Below, piece after piece: positions 43,181-52,517 of a stretch of DNA of 58,301 nt (positions are counted from its first letter, which is position 1; each line of letters begins with the position of its first letter). The notes under the pieces were generated by a model. It was given only the letters and a program-made list of their open reading frames with translations, did no database searches and had not been told where the DNA came from. A program made the position numbers and the translations under genes. This stretch comes from Verrucomicrobiales bacterium (lineage in GTDB: Bacteria > Verrucomicrobiota > Verrucomicrobiia > Verrucomicrobiales > DEV007), in contig JARGOP010000025.1 in NCBI GenBank assembly GCA_029233965.1, positions 1 through 58,301 on the forward strand. The letters run 5' to 3'.

Positions 43181-46100
43181 ATGGACCACGATTTGTTATC
43201 ACACCTCATGAGCCGCCTCGAAGCAGGCACGGCTACGGACGCTGAACTCGACCAGCTGGCAGCTCTTCTCGCAGACGACTACGAAGCTCGCGAGCGCTTT
43301 CTCGATCATGCTCAGATCGAAGGTATCCTTTACGGAGTTGGGCAGGAAGCAAAGGAAGAGGACGTGATTTCCCTGAAGCAGACGGCAGCGCCCGCCGGAT
43401 CATCGCGGTCAAGAATGGGAGCGTCTCTTCTCGTGGGGGTGGCGGCGGTGATCGCGGCCGGTGTCTTTTTCATCCTTCGCGAATCGGCTTCGATTTCCCC
43501 TGCTCCGGAAATGGTTTTGTCAGGAAATGAAACGCCGCTTTCCGCGGAGGAACGGTATGATCGTTCGCGTAGGACCATTCCCGGCGGCGCATCACTGGCA
43601 CACCCGGAGACGGCAACGAATACCGAACTCGCGACCGCTGACGGTAAAATCGAATTCAATCGCGACATCCGTCCGATCCTTTCGGATAACTGCTTCTTTT
43701 GTCACGGGCCGGACGCTGCGGAGCGGAAAGCCGACCTCCGCCTCGACATGGAAGCTGATGCTCTCGCCGATCTCGGTGGCTATGCGGCGATTGTGAAAGG
43801 TGATGCTGAGGCCAGTGAGCTCGTTGCCCGCATCTTTGATCACGATCCGGATTTCATCATGCCGCCGCCTGAGTCATCGCGCCGACTCACTGAAGAGCAG
43901 AAAGAACTGCTCAAGCAATGGATCGCTGAAGGAGCCGCGTGGCAGCAGCACTGGGCCTTCGAGAAGCCGGTCAAGCGGGAGCTGCCGAAGGCTTCGGTCA
44001 AAGATTGGCCGGTGAACGGGATCGATCATTTCGTTCTCAGGAAGCTCGATGAAAAAGGTTTCGAGCCATCTCCGGAAGCGCCGAAGGAAACGCTGATTCG
44101 GCGTGTCAGCCTCGACCTCACCGGTCTGCCGCCGTCGATCAGCGAGGTGGATCGCTTTTTGAATGATGACTCCCCTGACGCCTATGAAAAGGTTGTCGAT
44201 CGGCTTCTCGATTCGACCACGCATGCTGAACGCATGGCCTGGGTCTGGATGGAGGCGGCACGCTACGCGGACACCGACGGATACCAGAACGATGGTCCGC
44301 GCGACATGTGGCGCTGGCGTGACTGGGTCATCAAGGCCTACGACCGGAACATGCCCTTCGATCAGTTTACGATTGAGCAGCTCGCCGGGGACCTGCTTCC
44401 GGACCCAACGAGAGACCAGCTCATCGCGACCGGCTTCAACCGGAACAACCGCTACAATTCCGAGTCGGGTCTCGTTCTGGAAGAGTTCCTTCTCGAGAAC
44501 GCAGTCGACCGCTCCGACACGACAATGACGGTTTGGATGGGGCTCACGATGGGATGCGCCCGCTGTCACGACCACAAGTATGATCCGCTCACTCACAAAG
44601 ATTATCACGGGATGCTGTCGTTCTTTGACAACATCACCGAATCGGGCCGGGCCATTAAAGTAGGCAACTCGGAACCGTGGATTACGGCGCCGACGCCGAC
44701 GCAGGAGGCGGAACTTGCTGAGATTGATTATCGCCTCACCGAAGCGAAGAAGGAGCTGGAGGCGGCAGGGGAGGAGATCGCCTTGAGACAGGTGGCGTGG
44801 GAGAAGTCGATGCCTGAACCCGGGGAGGTGATTCTCCCGTATGGGCTGGATCATCATTTTGGCATCGACACTCCGGTCATCGCCGACGGGAGCGGGCCGG
44901 TCAGTCTCGAGGAAAAAGTCCCGGGGATCATTTCGAATGGCCGCTTTTCGATCGCCTTCCGGGTCAATCCCGGAGAAGTGGAGAAAGGGGCCGTGCTCTC
45001 CAATGAAATTCCCGGGACGACCCGGCAGGGATTTTTTGTGGCGTTTCACGAAGGTCATCTGCGCTTCACTCTCATCTCCCGATGGATCGCCGGGGTGGGA
45101 ATGTTAGAAACAGTGAGAGAGTTTGCTCCGGGGGAGTCGTTTCATGTCGCTCTCACCAATGACGGAACCCAACGCACGCGGGGAATGGAAATCTGGATCG
45201 ACGGCATCAAGGCGGAGACCCGTGAACTCTACAACACGAACAGCAATGTGGTCGGGCGCGAAGCGAAAGCGCCGGTGCTGGTGGGGGGGAGTAAACACCT
45301 TCCGGCCTGGAAGGGGCAGGTGTCGGATCTGCGTTTTTACACCTCGCGAACTCTACCCGGGGAAGAGATTCAACTTCTCGCAGAGGCGACTCCTCTTTCC
45401 AAAATTCTTGCGATCAGTCCGGCGAAGCGAACAACGCTGCAAGCCGCGAAGCTGTGGAACTACTTTTTGAACCACGCCGCACCGGAGCCGGACCGGAAGC
45501 GCTTCGAAGCAGTGGAAGCATTGGTGGCCGAGCGGACGAAATTTTACGATTCGCTGCCGACGACGATGATCATGGAAGAAGCGCCCGCGCCGAAGGACAC
45601 CTACCTCCGGATTCGCGGGGAGTATCACAACAAAGGGGAAGTCGTCGCGTCGGCGATCCCGGAAGTGTTTGGCAAGCTCGATGTCGAAAATCCGAACCGC
45701 CTCGATCTCGCGAAGTGGATCGTCAGTGATCAAAATCCGATGGCAGCAAGGGTGGCGATGAATCGCTACTGGCAGATGTTCTTCGGTCGCGGGCTTGTGA
45801 AAACGACGGAGGACTTTGGTACCCAGGGAAGCCTGCCCTCACATCCTGAGTTGCTCGACTGGTTGGCGATCGAGTTCAAGCAGTCCGGGTGGAACACGAG
45901 AGAAATGCTGAAGCTGATCGTCATGAGCCGGACCTACCGTCAGTCGTCGGTTCTGCGTGAAGGAGACCTCGAAAGGGATCCCGGGAACGTCTTTCTCGCC
46001 CGGGCTTCGCGTCTCAAGCTCCCCGGCGACATTTTGCGGGACAAAGCGCTGGCGACGAGCGGTCTTCTCGTTCCGGTGACGGGCGGGCCCTCGGTAAAGC

Positions 46101-46630
46101 CCTATCAGCCGGCCGGGATGTGGAAAGAGGCGAGCAACGCCCGCTACGTCCAGGACAAGGGCGACAAGCTCTACCGTCGCAGTCTCTACACCTATTGGAA
46201 GCGAACTCTCGCTCCCCCGACGATGGCGGTGCTCGACACGGCTGATCGCGAGTGGTGCTCAGTGAAACCCAAGCGAACGAACACGCCGCTGCAGGCGCTT
46301 GTGCTCATGAATGAAACCGGCTTCTTCGAGTCGGCCCGGAAACTCGGAGAGCGCATGCTCACAGAAGGGGGCGACAGCGCCGAGGACCAGCTGCGCTTTG
46401 CTTTTCGAAAAGTCCTGACACGCCACCCGCAACCGGCTGAGTTGGCGCTCCTTTCAAACTCCTATGAGGCGTATGAGGACGAATATGCCAAAGATCCCAG
46501 GCTCGCCGAATCGATCCTTACGGTGGGTGAATCCACTGCCGACGATTCGGTCGATCGCATTCAACTCGCCGCCGCGACCTCGGTCGCGAACGTTCTTCTG
46601 AACCTCGAAGAAGCTTCCGTCCGCGAATAA
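43181..46630 (+). CDS. Membrane-anchored fusion: anti-sigma-like N terminus, haem c domain, DUF1549, LamG-like, DUF1553
   Basis: The 1149-residue protein starts with a short cytoplasmic helical domain (LLSHLMSRLEAGTATDAELD, EARERFLDHAQIEGIL) like the N terminus of FecR/anti-sigma proteins, then one membrane helix near residues 85-105 (LLVGVAAVIAAGVFFIL). Outside follow a PSCyt1 domain with CFFCHG, DUF1549 (LIRRVSLDLTGLPPS; RMAWVWMEAARYADTDGYQN; CARCHDHKYDP), a LamG-like region near residues 560-730 (GRFSIAFRVNPGEVEKGAVL) and DUF1553 (PNRLDLAKWIVSDQNPMAARVAMN; FGTQGSLPSHPELLDWL). Such DUF1549/DUF1553 proteins normally begin with a signal peptide, so an anti-sigma-type anchor is unusual. It is followed by a DUF1501 gene, the usual partner. 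The substrate is unknown. Confidence 0.87.
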   Translation: MDHDLLSHLMSRLEAGTATDAELDQLAALLADDYEARERFLDHAQIEGILYGVGQEAKEEDVISLKQTAAPAGSSRSRMGASLLVGVAAVIAAGVFFILRESASISPAPEMVLSGNETPLSAEERYDRSRRTIPGGASLAHPETATNTELATADGKIEFNRDIRPILSDNCFFCHGPDAAERKADLRLDMEADALADLGGYAAIVKGDAEASELVARIFDHDPDFIMPPPESSRRLTEEQKELLKQWIAEGAAWQQHWAFEKPVKRELPKASVKDWPVNGIDHFVLRKLDEKGFEPSPEAPKETLIRRVSLDLTGLPPSISEVDRFLNDDSPDAYEKVVDRLLDSTTHAERMAWVWMEAARYADTDGYQNDGPRDMWRWRDWVIKAYDRNMPFDQFTIEQLAGDLLPDPTRDQLIATGFNRNNRYNSESGLVLEEFLLENAVDRSDTTMTVWMGLTMGCARCHDHKYDPLTHKDYHGMLSFFDNITESGRAIKVGNSEPWITAPTPTQEAELAEIDYRLTEAKKELEAAGEEIALRQVAWEKSMPEPGEVILPYGLDHHFGIDTPVIADGSGPVSLEEKVPGIISNGRFSIAFRVNPGEVEKGAVLSNEIPGTTRQGFFVAFHEGHLRFTLISRWIAGVGMLETVREFAPGESFHVALTNDGTQRTRGMEIWIDGIKAETRELYNTNSNVVGREAKAPVLVGGSKHLPAWKGQVSDLRFYTSRTLPGEEIQLLAEATPLSKILAISPAKRTTLQAAKLWNYFLNHAAPEPDRKRFEAVEALVAERTKFYDSLPTTMIMEEAPAPKDTYLRIRGEYHNKGEVVASAIPEVFGKLDVENPNRLDLAKWIVSDQNPMAARVAMNRYWQMFFGRGLVKTTEDFGTQGSLPSHPELLDWLAIEFKQSGWNTREMLKLIVMSRTYRQSSVLREGDLERDPGNVFLARASRLKLPGDILRDKALATSGLLVPVTGGPSVKPYQPAGMWKEASNARYVQDKGDKLYRRSLYTYWKRTLAPPTMAVLDTADREWCSVKPKRTNTPLQALVLMNETGFFESARKLGERMLTEGGDSAEDQLRFAFRKVLTRHPQPAELALLSNSYEAYEDEYAKDPRLAESILTVGESTADDSVDRIQLAAATSVANVLLNLEEASVRE

Positions 46631-46648
46631 CGTTCTCCCCCTCAAGTC

Positions 46649-48091
46649 ATGAATCCATTCCAGATCGAACCCGATTCCCCGTTTGCGCGGTCCCGCCGCC
46701 AGTTCCTTGCCCGGTCCGGCGCCGGTCTCGGCGGGGCTGCTCTTGCATCTCTCTTAGGAGAAAAAGGTCACGCCGCGAGTTCTCTCTCCGATGCGAGCTT
46801 TCCCACGCATGCTCCCAAAGCGAAGCGCATCATCTATCTTTTCCAGTCGGGCGGTCCTTCGCAGTTGGACCTGTTCGATTACAAGCCTCACTTGAATGGA
46901 TTCCACGGACGGGAAACGCCGGAGTCGATTTTTAACGGCCAGCGTCTCACCGGGATGACCGCAGGTCAGTCGTCCTTTCCCGTGGCACGATCCATTTTTG
47001 ATTTCAAGCAGCATGGGCAAAGCGGTGCCTGGATCTCGGAGTTGCTGCCTCATCTCGCTTCCGTTGCCGACGATGTCACTTTCGTGAAATCCCTCTACAC
47101 CGAGGCGATCAATCACGATCCGGCGATCACTTTTCTTCTCACCGGATTCCAGATCGCGGGTCGTCCCAGCATGGGGGCCTGGTCAAGTTACGGGCTCGGG
47201 AGTGAGAATGAAAATCTTCCCGCTTTCGTCGCGATGCTCTCCGGCAATGGCGGGCAGCCGCTCTACGACAGACTCTGGGGGCCGGGATTTCTTCCCTCGA
47301 AGCATCAGGGGGTTCGCTTTCGTTCCGGCAGGGATCCGGTTCTTTACCTGAATAATCCGTCCGGCGTTTCCGAAACGATTCGGCGCCAGACCCTTGACGA
47401 CATGAGTGCTCTCAACAAGATGCGTCAGGAAGTCGTCGCGGATCCCGAGATCGAGACCCGGATCGCACAGTATGAAATGGCGTATCGCATGCAGAGTTCG
47501 GTGCCGGATCTCACTGATCTTTCCGATGAACCGGAGAGCACTTTTGAACTTTACGGTGAAGATTCCCGAAAGCCGGGCACCTATGCCTACAATGTCCTCA
47601 TGGCCCGTCGCCTCGCGGAGCGGGGCACGCGATTCATTCAGCTTTTCCATCGGGGGTGGGATCAGCACGGCAACCTTCCGGGTGGACTGCGGAAGCAGTG
47701 TGAAAACACGGATCAGGCTTCCGCCGGACTTATCAAGGACCTGAAGCTCCGCGGACTTCTCGATGACACCCTTGTAATTTGGGGCGGTGAGTTCGGTCGG
47801 ACCGTCTACTGCCAGGGGGACCTCAGCCCGAAGAACTACGGTCGCGATCACCACCCGCGCTGTTTCACGACATGGATGGCGGGCGGGGGCGTGAAGCCGG
47901 GATTAACCTACGGGGAAACCGACGACTTCAGTTACAATGTGACGAAAGACCCAGTCAGTGTCCACGATTTTCACGCGACGATTCTGCACCTGTTAGGCGT
48001 GAATCACGAGAAGCTGACGTACAAGTTTCAAGGCCGGCACTTCCGCCTCACCGATGTGCACGGGCACATTTTGAATGATATTTTGATCTAG
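46649..48091 (+). CDS. DUF1501 family protein with twin-arginine signal
   Basis: The 480-residue protein has a twin-arginine leader ([20 protein letters not shown]), then [20 protein letters not shown] and [20 protein letters not shown], both characteristic of DUF1501, a group with an alkaline-phosphatase/sulfatase-like fold. No CxPxR formylglycine motif is present, so it is not a classical sulfatase. It lies 18 bases after the DUF1549/DUF1553 gene; these two families are found side by side throughout Planctomycetes and Verrucomicrobia and are thought to act together outside the cytoplasm, but no reaction is established. It ends just before a large palindrome that probably terminates the sigma operon. 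Confidence 0.9.
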   Translation: MNPFQIEPDSPFARSRRQFLARSGAGLGGAALASLLGEKGHAASSLSDASFPTHAPKAKRIIYLFQSGGPSQLDLFDYKPHLNGFHGRETPESIFNGQRLTGMTAGQSSFPVARSIFDFKQHGQSGAWISELLPHLASVADDVTFVKSLYTEAINHDPAITFLLTGFQIAGRPSMGAWSSYGLGSENENLPAFVAMLSGNGGQPLYDRLWGPGFLPSKHQGVRFRSGRDPVLYLNNPSGVSETIRRQTLDDMSALNKMRQEVVADPEIETRIAQYEMAYRMQSSVPDLTDLSDEPESTFELYGEDSRKPGTYAYNVLMARRLAERGTRFIQLFHRGWDQHGNLPGGLRKQCENTDQASAGLIKDLKLRGLLDDTLVIWGGEFGRTVYCQGDLSPKNYGRDHHPRCFTTWMAGGGVKPGLTYGETDDFSYNVTKDPVSVHDFHATILHLLGVNHEKLTYKFQGRHFRLTDVHGHILNDILI

Positions 48092-48093
48092 GT

Positions 48094-48150
48094 TGGAGTG
48101 AGGCCTTCAGGCCTTTCATTCGCAAGACAAGGCCTGAAGGCATCACTCCA
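48094..48150. terminator. 22-base-arm palindrome between convergent genes (bidirectional terminator or REP element)
   Basis: The arm at 48094-48115 (TGGAGTGAGGCCTTCAGGCC plus TT) pairs with 48129-48150 at 21 of 22 positions, with a 13-base loop. Each arm contains its own smaller palindrome, GGCCTTCAGGCC. It lies between the convergent DUF1501 and MBL genes, so it could stop both transcripts. There is no T run, so REP-type decoration is an alternative. Confidence 0.7.
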
Positions 48151-48161
48151 GCGGAATCAGT

Positions 48162-48803
48162 CTACGTCAGAAACGGATTCGTCGCTTTCTCCTGCGCGAT
48201 CGTCGTCGTGGGTCCGTGGCCCGGCAGCACGTGGGTTTCATCCGGCAGCGGCCAGAGCTTTTCCCGGATCCCCGAGAGGAGAAGCTCATGATCGCCATTC
48301 GGAAAGTCCGTCCGTCCGATCCCGCCCGCAAAAAGCACGTCTCCTCCGATCAAGACCGGTTGGCCCTGGATGAGGAAACAAACGCTGTCGGGCGAATGTC
48401 CCGGAACGTGAAAGAGCGAGAGGTCGAGCTTGCCGGCGCTGAGATCATTCTCTCCATCAAGAAGGTGATCCACGACGTAGTCATCGAGCCGGCAGGGGAC
48501 CCCCATCATTTGCTCGAGGCGCTTCGCGAGGGTCAGTTCTTCGGAAGGCTCTGCCCAGGCCCAGGTCGGGCAGTGGAACGCTGACTGCACTTTGCCCGCA
48601 CCAATGACGTGGTCGTGATGCTGATGAGTGAGGATGAGTCCGGTCAGTGCGACTCCCTTTTCACTGAGCCAGTCAGCGACTCCCTCGGGAGCGTCAAAAA
48701 GCCAGGCTTCGCCGTCTTTTTTGACGAGGTAGCCGTTGGTCTGAAACAATCCGCCGCAATAGACTTCGATCTCAAATTCATCCATGCCGATGGGTAATGG
48801 CAA
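48162..48803 (-). CDS. Metallo-beta-lactamase-fold hydrolase (glyoxalase II-like)
   Basis: The 213-residue protein contains the MBL-fold metal motif LILTHQHHDHVIGAG (HxHxDH), then LFHVPGHSPDSVCF with the third His, GGDVLFAGGIGRTDFPNG with the bridging Asp, and HVLPGHGPTT with the last His. The short length and the LFAGGIGRTDFP segment place it with the glyoxalase II-like hydroxyacylglutathione-hydrolase group that occurs widely as a single-domain protein. The reaction is probably thioester hydrolysis. A second ATG at 48785 (MDEFEIEVY) is an equally good start. It is divergent from the prolyl oligopeptidase gene. Confidence 0.88.
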   Translation of the reverse strand: MPLPIGMDEFEIEVYCGGLFQTNGYLVKKDGEAWLFDAPEGVADWLSEKGVALTGLILTHQHHDHVIGAGKVQSAFHCPTWAWAEPSEELTLAKRLEQMMGVPCRLDDYVVDHLLDGENDLSAGKLDLSLFHVPGHSPDSVCFLIQGQPVLIGGDVLFAGGIGRTDFPNGDHELLLSGIREKLWPLPDETHVLPGHGPTTTIAQEKATNPFLT

Positions 48804-48882
48804 AAACGGTTGGATTCAAGAGAGCGGGACGACGATTTCCTGATCGCCTTTTCAGTGGTTCCTGTCACCGTGACTCATCTTG

Positions 48883-51012
48883 ATGAAACCCTGGCTGATT
48901 CTTTTCTCTTTCGCGGGCCTTGCTCTGATGTCCTGTCGGGATGAACCTCCACCGAGTATGGCAGAAACCGATTCCGATCCCTACCTTTGGCTTGAAGAAG
49001 TCGAAGGCGAGCAGGCGCTTTCGTGGGTGCGCGGACAGAATGAGCGGACTCTCGCGGACCTCCGATCCGATCCCAACTACGTCGAATTTGAAGCGGCCGC
49101 GCTGGAGGTGCTCACCTCGAAAGAGCGCATTCCCTACGGCCGCATCCGCGACGGGAAGGTCTACAATTTCTGGCAGGATGAAACCAACGTCCGAGGTCTC
49201 TGGCGTTGCACCTCGCTGGAGAGCTATCGCAGCGACGAGCCCGATTGGGAAACGGTTCTCGACTTCGATGAATTGTCGCGGGCCGAGGATAAAAACTGGG
49301 TTTTCAAAGGGGCGGACTGCTTTCACGATAAGTCGGCGAACCGATACTACTGTCTCATTTCTCTTTCCGACGGAGGCAAAGACGCGGTGATTAAACGCGA
49401 GTTTGATCTCGAGACGCGAAGCTTCGTCGAGGGTGGATTTGTCACCCCGGAAGCGAAGCAGGGTTCCGACTGGGCGGGGCCGGATGTGCTTCTGATTGGC
49501 ACCGACTGGGGGGAAGGTTCGCTCACGGATTCCGGGTATCCCCGCATCGTGAAGCGCTGGGAGCGGGGCACGCCTCTCAGTGAGGCAACGGAGCTGCTCG
49601 CCGGGGATCCCGAAGACGTCGCCGTCTGGCCCTACACAATTGAGATGGCCGGGGGTCGCATCCTTTCCTGCGTCGAGGAATCGGACACCTTTTTCACTTC
49701 GACGCACTGGTGGATTCCGGACGGTGAAACGAAGCCGGTGCAAATTCCGGTGCCACCGAAATGCGGACTGAGCGATGTCCTCGGGAAGTGGATGTTTATC
49801 CTGATCAAAGAGGACTGGGAAGTCGCCGGGGAATCCTTTCAGAGTGGTGATCTGGTTTCTTTCGATCTTGAGGAGTTCGTTGAAAAGAGAACCGTCCCCA
49901 CGGTCCGGCTCGCCTTTCGCCCCTCGGAGACGCAGGCGGTGAATGCGGTCCGCGTCGCCGGAAAAACCGCGCTCCTCTCGATTGATGACCAGGTGACCGG
50001 ACAGGTCCTCCGTTTGGAGGAAGAAGCGGAGCAGTGGGTCACGGTCCCGGTTGAGTTGCCCGGTAGCGGGCAGGCCGGTATCGCTTTCGCGGACGAAGAC
50101 GAGACGACCGCCTTCCTGACGTACGAAGGATTTCTGACGCCGGATTCGCTTTTCGAATTCGACACTCTCACCTACGAGGTCAGTCCGCTCAAAAGCCTTC
50201 CTCCGAAGTTCGATGCGACCGGTCTCGTTGTGGAACAGTTCTTTGCGGAGTCGACCGACGGCACGCAGATTCCCTATTTCGCGGTCCATCGTGAGGACAT
50301 CCCGTTGGACGGGAAAACGCCCACCCTGCTCTACGGCTACGGCGGGTTTCAGATTTCTCTCAACCCCGGTTACAACGGCACCACCGGTCGCCTCTGGCTG
50401 GAAAAGGGCGGCGCCTACATTCTCGCCAACATTCGCGGGGGCGGTGAGTTCGGCCCGGCCTGGCATCAGGCGGGGTTGAAGTTGAATCGTCAGCGCGTCT
50501 ATGATGATTTCATTTCCGTGGCGGAAGATGTCATCGAAAAAGGGATCACCTCACCTCCGCATCTCGGGATCATGGGTGGCTCGAACGGCGGGCTCCTCAT
50601 GGGGGTGATGCTGAACCAGCGGCCCGACCTCTGGAATGCGGTCGTCGTGCAGGTGCCGCTCCTCGACATGTTGCGCTATCATCTCCTCCTCGCGGGCGCA
50701 TCGTGGGTCGATGAGTACGGCTCGCCTGAGATCCTCGAAGAAAGAGCCTTTCTCGAAAGGATTTCACCCTATCACAACTTCAATCCGGAAAGAGATTACC
50801 CTGTCCCGTTTTTCGTGACCTCCACGAAAGACGACCGCGTTCATCCCGGTCATGCCCGGAAAATGGCGAAATTGTTCGAGGCGGCAGGGCTCCCGTTTTT
50901 CTATTACGAGAACATCGACGGAGGCCATTCTGCCGCCGCAAATCAGGCGGAGCGGGCCCGGAGAACTGCGCTTGAATATACCTATCTCACCCGACGGCTG
51001 TTCCATGAATAA
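48883..51012 (+). CDS. Prolyl oligopeptidase family serine peptidase (S9A), putative lipoprotein
   Basis: The 709-residue protein begins with a signal and lipobox (LALMSCRDE), so it is probably lipid-anchored outside the cytoplasm. The N-terminal propeller starts DPYLWLEEVEGEQALSWV, the S9A hallmark. The C-terminal hydrolase has YGYGGFQISL, ILANIRGGGEFGPAWHQAG, the nucleophile elbow GIMGGSNGGLLMG, the Asp in TSTKDDRVHPGHA and the His in NIDGGHSAAAN. It would cut short peptides after proline. Length is as expected (about 700). The stop overlaps the pectate-lyase-like gene by 8 bases, so the two are co-translated, which is odd for such different functions. The codon before ATG 48883 is TTG. Confidence 0.94.
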   Translation: MKPWLILFSFAGLALMSCRDEPPPSMAETDSDPYLWLEEVEGEQALSWVRGQNERTLADLRSDPNYVEFEAAALEVLTSKERIPYGRIRDGKVYNFWQDETNVRGLWRCTSLESYRSDEPDWETVLDFDELSRAEDKNWVFKGADCFHDKSANRYYCLISLSDGGKDAVIKREFDLETRSFVEGGFVTPEAKQGSDWAGPDVLLIGTDWGEGSLTDSGYPRIVKRWERGTPLSEATELLAGDPEDVAVWPYTIEMAGGRILSCVEESDTFFTSTHWWIPDGETKPVQIPVPPKCGLSDVLGKWMFILIKEDWEVAGESFQSGDLVSFDLEEFVEKRTVPTVRLAFRPSETQAVNAVRVAGKTALLSIDDQVTGQVLRLEEEAEQWVTVPVELPGSGQAGIAFADEDETTAFLTYEGFLTPDSLFEFDTLTYEVSPLKSLPPKFDATGLVVEQFFAESTDGTQIPYFAVHREDIPLDGKTPTLLYGYGGFQISLNPGYNGTTGRLWLEKGGAYILANIRGGGEFGPAWHQAGLKLNRQRVYDDFISVAEDVIEKGITSPPHLGIMGGSNGGLLMGVMLNQRPDLWNAVVVQVPLLDMLRYHLLLAGASWVDEYGSPEILEERAFLERISPYHNFNPERDYPVPFFVTSTKDDRVHPGHARKMAKLFEAAGLPFFYYENIDGGHSAAANQAERARRTALEYTYLTRRLFHE

Positions 51013-52516
51013 ATGCGCTTTCCGCCCGGCTGATCCAACAGGGTCTGTTCCCGCAGGCAACCCTGTCAGGTCCATTCTGATCGGGAGTGCCCTCACTTTC
51101 TTTCTCGCCACTGTTCCCCCGACGCTTCGCAGCGCCGTTCCGCCCGATTCCGCTGAGGTGCTCGCGGCGATGAAAAAGGCGACGGTGTTCTACCGGGAGA
51201 AGCTCGCTGTTCAGGGCGGTTACGCCTCCGCCTGGGCTCTCGATCTCAGCGAGGGAATGACAGAGTCCGGAGCTTCGCCGACGATCATCTCGATCCAGCC
51301 TCACGGCACCACGACGATCGGCCTGACGATGCTGCGCGCTTACGTGGCGACCGGGGAGACGCTCTTTCTCAACGGGGCAACCGGCGCGGTGGAGGCCCTT
51401 GTCGCGACTCAGCTTTCCTCCGGTGGATGGGATGATGATTTCGATTTTGATCCGGAGATCGCCGCAAAGGTTCACACCCGCCGCGATTTGGAAGCGGGCG
51501 ATTCGGATCCCGGAAAGCGTTACCGAACCTCTACCCTCGATGATCACAAGACGACCTCCGCGCTGCAGTTGCTTCTGGAGTATGTGCACACAGAGGGAGT
51601 CATCGCCGATCCTGAGATTATACGGTCACTGGAGTTTGGAATCGATGGACTGCTGGCGGCGCAGTTTCCGAGCGGAGCCTGGGCGCAGAAATTTCAGGGT
51701 CCTGCGGATCCGGACATGCCTGTCCTCAAGGCTACGATTCCGAAAACCTGGCCCCGCGAGTTTCCGAAAGCAAAATACACCGGTTACGCCACTCTGAACG
51801 ACGGCAATCTCACTCACGTGATGGAGTTTCTTCTCCGGGCGCACGAGCTGACGGGTGACCCGCGCTTCATGGCGTCTGCAAAACGCCTTGGTCAATTTCT
51901 TCTTCTCGCGCAGCTGGAAGGCGCTCAGCCCGCCTGGGCCCAGCAGTATGATGAAAGGATGCATCCGGTCTGGGCGCGTAAGTTTGAGCCGCCGGCAGTG
52001 AGCTCGGTCGAATCTTACGGAGCGGCGGAGACTCTCGCGATGCTCTGGGCCGCCACGGGGGAGGAGCGGTTCCGGGCGGCCATTTTTCCGGCCCTCGACT
52101 GGCTTGAGCAGAGTCGACTCGAAGACGGACGCTGGGCGCGTTTCTACGAACTTGAGACGAACAAGCCGCTCTACTGCGATGCGGAAACCTACGAACTCAC
52201 CTCCGACGACGGGAATCTCCCGACTCACTACGGGTTTAAAATCGAATCCGGGCTGGAATCCAAAATCGTCCGGATGCGCGAACTTCTCGAACTTTCACCG
52301 GAAGACGCACTCAGGAAACAACAGCCGCCTGCGCATCCGGAAAGCTGGGCGAAACGGGCGCGGGGCGTGGTCGGGAAAGTGAAGGCGGCGATTGAGTCGC
52401 AAGAGAAGGAGGGATATTGGATTGACGATGATCTCATCGATGCCGGTCTCTACGTGAAACATGTCGGTGCGATGGCCTATTACCTCGATGCTCTGCGAAT
52501 GGCGGAGAAGAAGTGA
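51005..52516 (+). CDS. PL10-like pectate lyase
   Basis: The 503-residue protein starts at ATG 51005 inside the upstream stop region, with a hydrophobic leader near residues 24-42 (SILIGSALTFFLATVPPT). The (alpha/alpha)3-barrel of polysaccharide lyase family 10 is indicated by STLDDHKTTSALQLLLEYVH, YTGYATLNDGNLTHVMEFLL, PAWAQQYDERMHPVWARKFE and SYGAAETLAMLWAATGEERF. PL10 enzymes cleave polygalacturonate by beta-elimination in the periplasm or outside. The catalytic Arg and metal-binding Asp are probably in the AWAQQYDERM and DDHKTTSA segments, but I cannot align them exactly. It lies in a pectin/sulfated-glycan type neighbourhood with a beta-helix gene, a sulfatase and an AraC regulator. Confidence 0.85.
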   Translation: MNKCAFRPADPTGSVPAGNPVRSILIGSALTFFLATVPPTLRSAVPPDSAEVLAAMKKATVFYREKLAVQGGYASAWALDLSEGMTESGASPTIISIQPHGTTTIGLTMLRAYVATGETLFLNGATGAVEALVATQLSSGGWDDDFDFDPEIAAKVHTRRDLEAGDSDPGKRYRTSTLDDHKTTSALQLLLEYVHTEGVIADPEIIRSLEFGIDGLLAAQFPSGAWAQKFQGPADPDMPVLKATIPKTWPREFPKAKYTGYATLNDGNLTHVMEFLLRAHELTGDPRFMASAKRLGQFLLLAQLEGAQPAWAQQYDERMHPVWARKFEPPAVSSVESYGAAETLAMLWAATGEERFRAAIFPALDWLEQSRLEDGRWARFYELETNKPLYCDAETYELTSDDGNLPTHYGFKIESGLESKIVRMRELLELSPEDALRKQQPPAHPESWAKRARGVVGKVKAAIESQEKEGYWIDDDLIDAGLYVKHVGAMAYYLDALRMAEKK

Positions 52517-52517
52517 G

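Noticed and set aside
46649-48091. DUF1501 protein as a sixth sulfatase
   Set aside because: The fold is related but no CxPxR-type formylglycine motif is present, so sulfatase activity is not supported.
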